Origin: Ustilaginoidea virens
Taxonomy: Eukaryota > Ascomycota > Sordariomycetes > Hypocreales > Clavicipitaceae
Direction of reading: 5' to 3'
Assembly (NCBI RefSeq): GCF_000687475.1
Contig: NC_057316.1
Location: 6,944,001-7,008,000, forward strand
Length of the DNA stretch: 64,000 bases
Notes under the pieces: generated by a model
Told to the model about the DNA's origin: nothing
What the model saw: the letters and a program-made list of their open reading frames with translations, nothing else
Databases searched by the model: none
Program-made: the position numbers and the translations under genes
In this document: positions 21,425 to 30,919 of the stretch, one piece after another
Layout: every line of letters starts with the position of its first letter
How positions within the stretch are numbered: the first letter of the stretch is position 1

Positions 21425-22204
21425 ATGCTCTCGGCCCTCGTCGTCGCCCTCGCCCTCGCCGTCCACAGCGTATCCGCGCACTTTGGCCTCATCCATCCCC
21501 CATGGCGCTTCGACACGCTCTCCAAAGCCGGTGAAGCCAAGTACAGCCAATGGACGTATCCCTGTGCGTCTCCCCCTTTCATCCTCTCCTTTTCTTCCCG
21601 TGCTTTGATTCCCGCAAAAAAAAAAAAAAAATCCATGTAAACACTCACTCACCTTTGGAATGAATGGGTGTTTTCAGGCGCCGGCGTCGCGTACAAGTCC
21701 GGCAACGTGACGGACTGGCCGGTCGGCGGTGGCGCCCTCAAGCTGGACCTGCACCACGCGTGGACCTACGTCTTCGTCAACCTCGGGCTGGGCGACAACG
21801 CGACCAACTTCAACGTCTCGCTGACCCCGGAGTTCTGGAACGTGACCGGCAAGGGGACCCTGTGCGTGGACAAGCTGCCTGTCCCGGTGGCCGTGGAGGA
21901 CGGCACCCCGGCTTCGCTGCAGGTCGTCACGGTGGGCGAGAGCGGCTCCGCGCTGTACAACTGCGCCGACATCAGGCTCGTCAAGGACGCCAAGGGCCCG
22001 GCGAACTGCACCTCTTCGAGTGGCGTAAAGGTCAGCAGCGTCAGGCAGCAGCAGCAGCAGCAGGGTGGGGGTGGCAACTCGTCCGGCAATGGGACGACGG
22101 GCAGTGACAAGGGCAGTGGTGGTGGTGTTGTTGTCTCTGGCGCAAACATCTGGGCGCTGGTGACGGCGGCTGGGCTGGCGTACGGCTTCGCGTTGGTTAT
22201 TTGA
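21425..22204 (+). CDS. BIM1-like copper-binding GPI-anchored protein (X325/LPMO-like)
   Basis: Exons 21425-21563 and 21678-22204 encode 221 aa. The 114-bp intron starts GTGCGT, ends TTTTCAG and splits a Cys codon (YPCAGVAYKSG). A signal peptide (MLSALVVALALAVHSVSA) should be cleaved to expose His in HFGLIHPPWR, the N-terminal histidine that forms the copper site in BIM1/X325 proteins. The following domain has the family pattern: WTYPCAG, TDWPVGGG, TYVFVNLGLG, a CVDKLPVPV segment and a late Cys (YNCADI). Several N-x-S/T sites are present. The C-terminus has a Gln run, a Gly/Ser linker and a hydrophobic tail (ALVTAAGLAYGFALVI), typical of GPI attachment. The family includes factors that help cells acquire copper; it lacks demonstrated polysaccharide oxidation. 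Role here is by homology. Confidence 0.88.
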
Positions 22205-22843
22205 TGTGATGCGAGTTGGATGCGGGCTGGGCTAGCCGACGAGGTCAAGGTCAAGGACGAGTCGATATCACGCCACGCCAAGAGTAGATTTGCATTGCCC
22301 CGAGATGAAGTGGAATCGTCTCTTCTATTTACTTGGCCGCCGCCATTGGTGACGATGCCCCCATGCAAGTGATGCAAGCGTAAAATGAACAAAACAAAAA
22401 CGCACATCCCCGTAGAGATTCATACATGTGTGTGAGATACTGTAAGTGATGAGTTGTGAAAATACAACAGGTGTGTAAAAATAAGGGTATATAATACTTT
22501 GAAACGCGTCATTGGAAACTGCATCGTCGTAGCCAAGCAACGTTGGTTCATCACCGCCTTGGCAGAAAACGGACCTCCTAGCCCACAACTCACCCAAGGA
22601 AAAAAAAAAAGTAAGAAAAAAGTAAGAAAAAAAAAAGTAAGAAAAACATCGCGTGGCTGCTGGGCTAAAACATGGAGGAAAAAAGAAAAAAAAAAACCTG
22701 TCTAGTAAATGGTTCGAACAAGGTGCCGGGTAGTTTAAAAAAAAAGGAGAAAAGAGAAGGACAGAGACAAAAGGGAAACCGGAAAAAAAAAAAAAGTATG
22801 AAAGCTAGATGCCACAAGGCTCCAAAACAAAATACAGGGCAAT
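22205..22843. other. 3'-to-3' intergenic with A-runs
   Basis: Convergent space between the BIM1-like gene and the kinase gene. The part 22600-22800 is a string of A-runs with AAAAAGTAAGAAAAA repeats. No gene is seen. Confidence 0.6.
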
Positions 22844-24724
22844 TCATCCAACGGTGGCCGGGTCCAGCAAGAGCTCTTGCAACACCTTCTTCATGGTTAT
22901 GCGGTGGTTTGGGTTCGGGGTCAGCATGTCCTTCACGATGCGCTCCAGCCGATCTTTTGCGCTGAGCTTCTCTCGGGTCTCGTGCATTTCCTCTAGCCAT
23001 GCCCGCATTTGGCTCACTGCCGGATGGCCGTTGCCGTACTGCTTGTACGGGGCATTGGGGTTGTTGATGCCCGCAATCTGCCAGTACAGAGGCTTGGCAT
23101 GATGTCTCCGCGCTCGGCTGTCGGGAAATGCAATCTTGCGCAGCACGTACAGCATGGTGATGCCCAGCGCCCACACATCCGAGGCAGGACCTCGCAGCTT
23201 GGTCCCGATAAACTCTGGTGGAACGTAGTAGGGGGTCCCCCCGCCGGACGGAGAGTTGGCCGCGGGTGTCGACAGGCCAAAGTCGCAAAGAACAGCTCCT
23301 CGTTCGGGCGAGTAGAGGATGTTGGCCGGCTTGATGTCGTTGTGCACCAGTTGCCGGTCGTGGATGTACGCCAGCGCGCTGGCAATGTCGCGCAAGATTC
23401 GCACGGCGTCTTGGCGAGTCCCCAGGAAATAATCGCTTTGTCTGTTTCTCCAGCGGTTCGGGGCCGTCAGATCCGGGGCGTCCACGTGCTCCATGTACAG
23501 GGAGAGGTATCGGGCATCTCCTCCGTAGTAGCGCACAATGGACTCGTGTTGAAGATCCTCCTGGCTCTGGCACTCGCGCAGCCACATGTCCGCTTGGCGG
23601 ATGACGTTGCGCTCATGGACGTAGGGGGGCTTGTCGGCTGCGTTGGCCACTCTGGTTTTGAGAACCTTGACCGTAACAATGTCATCAGACACCATGGAGT
23701 GGTTGGCGGTATAAACGGCCGACAGGGCAGTGGACGCAATCGGATCGCGCTTGGTCAGCTGATATTCGTCCAGCTCGCATACGCCAGGTACAGCAACGGT
23801 CTCTCCCTGTTCGGCGTCCAGAAGGGCATGGCCGTTTGAGGCGGAGAGCTCCTTGGTCTCCCTCCCATTCGGCAGGGGAAAGACCAAGGGCTCCGCAGCC
23901 GGACGCAGAAACATGATGACTCCGTCATCTGCCTGACAAGGGGGATCGGAAATCCGACGCTTGACTCTCCTATCATCCACGTCTGGGCTCAAGGCTCTTT
24001 TCATGCCGGAGCTGCTGCTGCTCGAGCTGGTCAAGGACGATGATGGCTGATTATGGGGCAAAGCCGGCCGCGCCTGGTACAGAGTGACGGGCCGCTTCTC
24101 CAGGATGCGAAAATCCAAAACGGCCAAGTCGCGTACGTTGATGCGCCACGTTCCCGGCCGCAGCGCTTTGATTAGTCCTGGGTTGATGACATGGCTTTCG
24201 CTCGCTGGCGGGCTGCTGTCGGAATGAGGTTGCGAGACCTTGCGCAAGGAGAGGGGGACATCTGATTTGTTGAGGAAAATGACCTTGTCACTGGCGGGAT
24301 CGTAGTATAACTCGCACCACAGTGGCGGGCGAGAGGAGTCGTGCTGGTTCTCCCCTGGGATGCGGACGGAAACTTTGATATCCTTGGAAGTCTGGGTCAC
24401 GGCCAGCACCTTGTGCTCGGGCTGGTCGGACGAGGCGACTTCGGCGCGAAGGGCGAGCCATTGGCAGTTGTCGCTGCCGGGGCTGACGGATCGCGTGCTG
24501 TTCAACCTGGTGAGGGGTCGCATGAGGATGCGGATGCCCTGCCGGTGATGGTGGTCCTCGATCTGCAAGACATCGAGGGGAACATGCTCGTCACCGGGGA
24601 CTGCGCCTGGCTCCTCGACACGGATACCCTTGAAGCGGGCGTCAATCTCGGATTCCGGGAAGGGCTCGGTTCTTTCCTCCGACAACCCCTCCGAGGCGGC
24701 TTCCGTCCCGTGTTCAGCCGCCAT
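22844..24724 (-). CDS. Divergent serine/threonine protein kinase with fungal N-terminal region
   Basis: Single exon of 626 aa; the start is the first ATG (MAAEHGTEAAS), the upstream open frame having only TTG. The kinase domain is in the C-terminal half (about 330-615). Visible residues are a VKVLK lysine, a catalytic loop VHNDIKPANIL, CDFGLS, a PPEF in place of APE, and SDVWALGITMLYVL. Two features are atypical: the glycine-rich loop is replaced by KRDPIASTALSAVY without GxGxxG, and the loop reads HND rather than HRD (non-RD type). The first about 300 residues carry no domain I recognise and include a basic patch (DDRRVKRRIS) that may be nuclear-targeting. Catalytic Lys, Asp and DFG Asp remain, so activity is possible. 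Family beyond protein kinase is not assigned. Confidence 0.86.
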   Translation of the reverse strand: MAAEHGTEAASEGLSEERTEPFPESEIDARFKGIRVEEPGAVPGDEHVPLDVLQIEDHHHRQGIRILMRPLTRLNSTRSVSPGSDNCQWLALRAEVASSDQPEHKVLAVTQTSKDIKVSVRIPGENQHDSSRPPLWCELYYDPASDKVIFLNKSDVPLSLRKVSQPHSDSSPPASESHVINPGLIKALRPGTWRINVRDLAVLDFRILEKRPVTLYQARPALPHNQPSSSLTSSSSSSSGMKRALSPDVDDRRVKRRISDPPCQADDGVIMFLRPAAEPLVFPLPNGRETKELSASNGHALLDAEQGETVAVPGVCELDEYQLTKRDPIASTALSAVYTANHSMVSDDIVTVKVLKTRVANAADKPPYVHERNVIRQADMWLRECQSQEDLQHESIVRYYGGDARYLSLYMEHVDAPDLTAPNRWRNRQSDYFLGTRQDAVRILRDIASALAYIHDRQLVHNDIKPANILYSPERGAVLCDFGLSTPAANSPSGGGTPYYVPPEFIGTKLRGPASDVWALGITMLYVLRKIAFPDSRARRHHAKPLYWQIAGINNPNAPYKQYGNGHPAVSQMRAWLEEMHETREKLSAKDRLERIVKDMLTPNPNHRITMKKVLQELLLDPATVG

Positions 24725-26984
24725 AAGAAGAGGTTGTTGGCGATGCTTTGCTGGAACTGCCCATGCAGCGATGGGAAGGTGACGACGTAGGGGGTGGGGT
24801 TGGTGGGGAGGGGGGGGGGGAGGGAGGCAGGCAGCAAGCGGGCCGCTGGTAATGCGTTGCGAAGCTGGCTGGGCACTTGCCAAGCGGAAGAGGGCGCCGG
24901 CGGCGGTGGTGGCAGGCGGGACGGGACCAGCGGAGAAAGGGCGGCCTGGGGCGACTTGCAGCGGCTCCAGCGTGGGCAACCTTGGGGCGCCTGACCAGGG
25001 CAGGGCAAGGAGAGAGCGGGCAGCCAGGCAGGAGCGGCAGGCAGGAGCGGGCAGGAGCCAGGCCAGGCAGGCAGGAGCGGGCAGAAAGCGGGCAGGAGCA
25101 AGGGGAGGGTCGGTCAGTCAGGGGCTGCGTGCGCGCAGGGGGGCTGTGCTTGTGTGCTTGTGCTGTATCTGGCGGCAACTCGGGTTGGACAGGGACAGAG
25201 GGGGGAAAGCGGCGGCAAGCAGCGCAAAGTGGCTTGCGTCCCGAGATCGGAACGGGGTGGTGGTGGTAAGCGAGGTAAGCGTGGTAAGCCTTGGCTGACG
25301 AGTTCAATGCTGTTCAAGATTCCCAAACAAAGGGACGAAAAAGGTCAAGGATGGGAAAAAACAAATCACAAAAGGGAAACGGTCATATACGGCTGGCCAT
25401 GAACGGCATAAATTGCCGCAGCAAAGTCGCTGGATGGCGGAATGAGATAGTAGGACCCAAGACAGACTCATTTGACTCTGGTCAACGTGAGGTGAGCAGG
25501 TGAGGAGCCCCAGTCGCCAGAGTAGGCCTGCTGATGGCTGACGGTGGACACCAACCAGCCTCTTTTTAAAGCACCGGGAGTGCGCATAGGTGCAGGTTTC
25601 ACTGCGGTACAGCGTCCATGTCGTCAGCCTCATGCCATGCCAATCTGGAGATTCCGCCACATCTGGTCCGTACACATGTCCGTCCACTGTCCAGAGACAT
25701 GAGCATCTACAGAAGTGCATCCCAGCCCAGCCCAGCGTCCAGGTGCACGCCTGTCCTTGTCCTTGTCTCCGTCCGCTTGCCGAAAACTTGACGGCTTCAT
25801 ACGACGGTGGAAAATGACTTCAAAATGGGTCGGTGTTCACAGTTTAGTTTATCCCAACGCTCAGCGGAAAGAGAAACTTGTCCACGTCATGTGATGTTGG
25901 TCTCTTTGTGGTAACGGCAGCTGATCGGTTGCGCCTCAATTACCAGCCCCCAGCCGCTGCACCGCCACGGATATTTGCCCCAGCAAGATGGACGTCTGGT
26001 GAGCAACCAACCACTGGTCAGGCAACGCAACGCAACGCAGCGCAGCACAAGTTGACATCTTACCAACGTCTTACGGAGTACGGAGTACACACCTTACCAA
26101 CACATCCGTTCCATAGTACTCCGTGCTCCGGGCCCAGTGTGTCAAGCGTCCAATTTGAAGCCCCATGCTGAACTTGCCACCACCACAACGGAAACACTTC
26201 TGTATTTTGCTGCTGCCTGTTATCGCAGCCTGAAAAGACTCATTAAACCAACTGGCGTCTCTCGTCAAAGCGAACTGGCCCGCTCTCTCGTGTGGTCACT
26301 GTAGAGAGACTTTGACGAGAGCCCAGACGAGAAGTAAAGTGAGTGTGAGTGTGGTTACGTTTTCAGTCACTGTTTATGCACGCGTTTGGGAACCCAAGGC
26401 TGGGCCCTATCATGACGAGCATGACCCAAAGAGCCCCCACTCTATCCCTCTTGATTGGCTTCGGCGCAGCACACCATGGCGTTGATTGGTTCAGCCGCGT
26501 GGCGTGGTGCGCCCTTGGCGTGGCATGGCGGCCAATGACAGTCCAGACCCACTCATGCCTCAGGCCGCAGTGCACCATTTCGGCATTGTTGAACACGGGC
26601 TTTCAAGATATGTTGCTAGTTAGCGGCTCCCCCCCTGTTTTCCGTCATCTGCTGCCATCGAGAACCCCGTCGAACCCTCTCTTTCCTCCTCCACGATATC
26701 TCGATCCTTCGTCACAGTCGACGCGAGCACCTGGTACACGCAGACCAAAAACCTCGAGCACTTTGTAGCCATGGACTCGACTTGTATCCCATCGAAGCTT
26801 TGAGTGCGCCTATGTGCCGAATGCACATGAAGGTCTTGAAAACCCGTCTCTCCTTTTGAAAGGCGTCTCGCGCTCTTGTCCCGTCACCTCGTTTGTTGCC
26901 CTCCCCGACGTGCCGTGTTCCGACGTCGTCTTCCCTCGCTTCCTCTCACCCTCTCGCCCTCTTGCCCTCTCGCCCCCACAAGCC
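24725..26984. other. 2.2-kb intergenic (divergent), no gene supported
   Basis: This lies between the starts of the kinase (minus) and the 455-aa gene (plus). The first part is purine-rich with short GGCAGGAGC-type direct repeats (about 25020-25100). Overlapping TACGGAGTA motifs lie at 26072-26087, with a near-match in the opposite orientation (TACTCCGTG) at 26117. Open frames here lack coding character. Confidence 0.55.
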
Positions 26985-28352
26985 ATGGAAGACGCGAGTT
27001 GGACGTGGCCGGCCTGGAAGTTTGGCATGAAAAGGGACGACCTCTTCACAACCCTCCATGATCAGTACAACACGATACCGTACTCTTTGCAAGACCCCGA
27101 AGCCTTCCACCTCGACGTGTACGAAATCTCTCGCGATGCCGACACCGTGGACAAGTTTCATCAGATGATGGCCGATCGGCGGCTGATGCGTCTCCGCGAG
27201 CTCAACGATTCTCTGGAGACGCTCGCCGTCGAAATCATTGCCAACCCGAAGCTCATGGGCACGGAGCAGTGGCAGCAAGCCCTGCAGTTTTTTCGAACCA
27301 AGTCGTATGACTCTATTGTTCGCTACTTTGCAAGCTACCTCCCCGACGAGTACTTGGATCGTCATGACACGCACTCCACCACGTCAGCCTCCTTGTCTGA
27401 GACGGATAGCATGAGCACCGCGGCCAGCAGCGTCGACGATGTTCCGTCGCCCTTTGTGGACGACGACGACTTCTTCCCCAACGGCCACGTCATGACGGCA
27501 GAGCCGTCATGCTCCGCTGCCGCAGACGAGGCCGTCCAACGCGAGTTTGGTCGTCTCGGCGAACCTCTGTCGCCCCCGCACTCGGAAGCTGGGCAGCCGG
27601 AACTGCCCGTGTCATCACCAGCCTCGACAAACGCCGAGTCGTCGAACGAGTGCTCGACGAATCCGCCGTCACGATCAATGTCCTTTTCGGGATCCGAGTC
27701 GGGACATGTCGTGCCCGAACTCATCCGGCAGCGACGATATCTCGATGACGACGATTTGGACGAGACATTGCAGGTCGATGTTGACGATGATTGCGACACT
27801 GCCATCACATCACTCTGTGACTCTATCGAGTGTTCCTCTGCCGCTGATGATGGTGCTATCCACGTAGATTCGCAAGCCGAGCCCGAAGAGGGCGAAGCTC
27901 TCGAGTTTGATGATGACGAGGATTTACCTACCGCACAGCACCCTGCCGATGAGCTGGACTACCTTGATTACACGACACCGTTCCGTACGTACGACAGCCT
28001 AGAATCCGACACGCCCACACCACGGCCCGAGGCAGCGACCGCTGCATTCCATCTGCAGTCGCGGTCGGCAAATGCTACCGTCGCGCGACCTTCACGTGGA
28101 CGGTCGCCGTCACAACGGTCAGCGTCACCAAAGTTGCTGTTGTTGGCCAGTCGAGGAGGTGCATCTCCGACACGCCAAGTGCGGAGGAGTCCGGAGGAGT
28201 CATTGAGCAAAATACAAAAGCCTGCCCAGGATTTGATGAGGAAACGACCCAAGGCCAGAAGAAGGGTTGGCTTGGGAAGTGAAGGCGAGATGGCGGCTGT
28301 ATTTGATGAGGAAACGACCCAAGGCCAGAAGAAGGGTTGGCTTGGGAAGTGA
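26985..28352 (+). CDS. Conserved fungal protein of unknown function with altered C-terminus
   Basis: Single exon of 455 aa; ATG 26985 (AGCCATGG context) is the first ATG of its frame. I do not recognise a named domain. Residues 1-125 look like a folded, probably helical module, starting MEDASWTWPAWKFGMKR, with Trp/Phe/Tyr residues and a KFHQMMADRRLMRLRELN helix. The rest is acidic and Ser/Pro-rich, with Asp runs (VDDDDFF, DDDDLDETLQ) and a basic C-terminal region (MRKRPKARRRVGLG). A perfect 70-bp tandem duplication (28231-28370) covers the 3' end. Because 70 is not a multiple of three, the second copy is read in another frame and gives the present tail ending KKGWLGK. Without it the protein would end shortly after GEMAAV. 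Function unknown; coding status rests on length and codon choice. Confidence 0.76.
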   Translation: MEDASWTWPAWKFGMKRDDLFTTLHDQYNTIPYSLQDPEAFHLDVYEISRDADTVDKFHQMMADRRLMRLRELNDSLETLAVEIIANPKLMGTEQWQQALQFFRTKSYDSIVRYFASYLPDEYLDRHDTHSTTSASLSETDSMSTAASSVDDVPSPFVDDDDFFPNGHVMTAEPSCSAAADEAVQREFGRLGEPLSPPHSEAGQPELPVSSPASTNAESSNECSTNPPSRSMSFSGSESGHVVPELIRQRRYLDDDDLDETLQVDVDDDCDTAITSLCDSIECSSAADDGAIHVDSQAEPEEGEALEFDDDEDLPTAQHPADELDYLDYTTPFRTYDSLESDTPTPRPEAATAAFHLQSRSANATVARPSRGRSPSQRSASPKLLLLASRGGASPTRQVRRSPEESLSKIQKPAQDLMRKRPKARRRVGLGSEGEMAAVFDEETTQGQKKGWLGK

Positions 28353-28370
28353 AGGCGAGATGGCGGCTGT
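28231..28370. repeat. Perfect 70-bp tandem duplication across a gene 3' end
   Basis: Bases 28231-28300 are repeated exactly at 28301-28370. The first copy is fully coding; the second contains the current stop codon in a shifted frame. Confidence 0.95.
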
Positions 28371-29551
28371 ATATATGTGAAGCTACTGTCCATACATGAC
28401 GTGCATCTTATGACTTTGACGATTCATCACCCCGATAACAAAGCCCATGCTCGTGCTGCGTGCTGCTAGACAAGAAGTACAAAAAGTAGGATTATATAAA
28501 CCGTGGTGTTTTCCCCGGGGCATGTTACATAACATGACCGAGGCAGATGGCCCTGTCTATCATGACCAGAAAGGGAGGTCAGGTGGGGGTAAATGCAGGT
28601 CACGGGCCCAAAAAAGAGACGCGGCCTGCCCAACCACGCCAATTGACGGGTCCGCTCTTTTTGCTCCTGTCCGTCTTGTCTGTCTTGTCTGTCTTGTCTG
28701 TCTTGTCTGCCAAGACATTGAAGCTGGACTGGAATTCCTTTTTTTCCCAGCCGTTTTCCATCGACGACGTCATGGATGCGCATCGTGGCGTTGAGCAGAC
28801 CAGCGGACCAGCGGACTGGCAGACGAGACCGTGAAACCATTTTCAACAGGGTTGGGTGAGGGGAGCACGCTGGAAACGTCCATCTAGCAGACGGCAAGTG
28901 GTATTCGAACTTTTGCGAACTCCCGATCCGAGACGGGGCTCACTGAACCATCGCAGGACAGCAGTGACAACCAAATGACTTGGTGCCTTGGATGCGAACA
29001 CGGAGGACGGCGCGTCCCTTGCACCATGGAAACCAAAACCGGTCGCGACGGGATGCCCGCTCAACCATGGCGATTTTTTCGACTCGCCTCGACTATGGCT
29101 TTGCATCATCCGTCAAAGCAGCGATGAATGCGGCAGCCCCTTTTGCCCACCGCCAAAGCAGAGGAAAACGGGCATGACGAGGTTCACGAATACCCACCAG
29201 CATCTCTTGGCGCGAAACTCACACGGAAGCGTTGCAGTCGACCGAGCCGTTGTGGACTCGCCAGTCCCTTTTTGCGACCAAAACCACACTTTGTCTGTGT
29301 TATCCTGCTTTAGCTGACGACAAATGACAATTACATGTGTGAGGGGGGTTTTCGCAGCAGCCCATCTCGACTCGTGGGAGTTCCCCCCCCCCCCCAGCCC
29401 GCAGCTCCCGTCGGGCCTTGTGCGCCTGTGCGCCTGCGTCGCGCAGGTCCGCTCCGTCGGGCAGCGACCCCCTCCCGCACGCCCAGGCAAATCAAATGGC
29501 GGGGGTCGCGTCTCGCGCAACCAGCCCGGGAGGCCGGTGGACGGCGCCCCC
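28353..29551. other. Intergenic with a 9-bp minisatellite
   Basis: No gene is supported. It contains four GTCTTGTCT units (28673-28709). Short frames such as that starting at 28988 have no recognisable motif. Confidence 0.5.
28673..28709. repeat. 9-bp minisatellite GTCTTGTCT
   Basis: About four tandem units. Confidence 0.9.
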
Positions 29552-29968
29552 TTACTGCCGGCCGGCCCGCTTCGAGCGTCGTACGGGACGCCGGGGCTCC
29601 TCGGCGCGGCGTTGTCCCCCCGTCTCCTGTCCGGGCCAGGGGCCGGCGGGCGCGCCATCGTCGAAGCCGGCCACGGTGACGGGCGCCGCGGCGTCGAGCG
29701 GCAAGGCTCGCGCCTCGGGGGCAGCGTTGCGCGCCGGCGCCTTCCCCCTCGGCCAGCCAGGCGTCGTCACCAGCAGCAAGACGCCCAGCACCAGCAGGCC
29801 GACCAGCTTGATCCCGATCCAGTACTGCAGCCTGTTGGCGATGCACCCGCCCCCGCCCACGCCCACGCCCACGCTGCCCGGCTCCAGGTCCTCGTCAACC
29901 CGGCGCCTCGACGCTGCCTTTTCGCACCCCCCGTCGCCAGCCGCCTCCTCCCCACGTCTTTCCGGCAT
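29552..29968 (-). CDS. Possible small single-pass membrane protein
   Basis: A 138-aa frame from the first ATG (29968) reads MPERRGEEAAGDGG, then a charged segment, then one strong hydrophobic stretch (YWIGIKLVGLLVLGVLLLV), then an Ala/Pro/Arg-rich tail. This layout fits a small tail-in or signal-anchor membrane protein, and the hydrophobic segment does not come from a simple repeat. The region is very GC-rich, so open frames are expected by chance on several strands and the codon evidence is weak. No family recognised. It would be confirmed only by transcripts or conservation. Confidence 0.3.
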   Translation of the reverse strand: MPERRGEEAAGDGGCEKAASRRRVDEDLEPGSVGVGVGGGGCIANRLQYWIGIKLVGLLVLGVLLLVTTPGWPRGKAPARNAAPEARALPLDAAAPVTVAGFDDGAPAGPWPGQETGGQRRAEEPRRPVRRSKRAGRQ

Positions 29969-30919
29969 CCCGCGGACGAAAATAAAGGACCAAAGTAAAC
30001 AGGCGAGAAAAAGACGGCGCGAGCGAGACAAGACGAACAAAAGCGAAAAAGGGCAGAAACGAAAAAAAAGGGGAGATAGACAGGCCAGGAAACCGCCGCG
30101 ATCCGGGACAAACCACAGCGGGTGATGAGGATGGCCGAGCGCAAGACCCGACTCACGATGCACGGTGCGCGGGCTTCGGGCGTCCCTTGCGCGCCACGGG
30201 GGCAAGCCAGCTGGTTATATAGACTCCAAGCCAGCCGTCCGCCGTCCGCCGTCAGCAGCACATGCACATGCACAGCACATGCACATGCACACGCGCATTT
30301 CGCTTCTCTTCTTGTTGGTCGTTGCCGCGGGGCGCCAGCAAGCCTCTAAACCTTGAAACCAGCGTCGGCGTGGCACCGCGGTGAACTCTACCTGGTCGCG
30401 CTACGCTGCCCGGGCGCGGAGGACACGCCGTCGCGACGAGGACGCCATACGGTAGGTGCACTTGCCAGGGGGGGGGGGGGGGGGTGACTTGCGATTTGCG
30501 CGAACCGGACATGGGGGGGAGTCCTACGCGGACGACGGACTGCGTCGTGGCCGACATGCTCAACTGGGAGAGCTGGAGCTGCGGCGTCCTTCACGTGTGG
30601 CTGGCTACCTTGGGTATGTAGGCAGAGTTGGAAATGGCGTCTGTAGTTTGCGCCATCCATCCGGCAGGATGAAACCTACACCAGGGCCAGAGCTAGAGCC
30701 GGCCGTGGCAAACAAAAAAAAAAAAAGGGAAAAAAAAAAGGAAAAAAAAGGAAAAAAAAAAAAAAAGAAAATCAAGTGAAAGAGAAAACAAAAAGATCAG
30801 GAAATTTCATGCAAAGACCCGCAGTGTCAAAACCCGCATCGTCAACCCGCATCGTCAACCCACATCGTCAAAACCCGCATCGTCACAACCCGCAGCGTCT
30901 GTACTCGCCCCGTGGCAAT
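29969..30919. other. Intergenic upstream of the sulfate permease 3' end
   Basis: It includes a CACATG/GCACAT repeat (30256-30300), a G14-15 run (about 30469-30483), a stretch of A-runs (30714-30770) and a degenerate CCCGCATCGTCAA repeat at 30820-30900. No gene is seen. Confidence 0.55.

Noticed and set aside
26349..26768. 139-codon plus-strand frame upstream of the 455-aa gene
   Set aside because: No domain, poor codon bias and a position in the presumed promoter; more likely non-coding.
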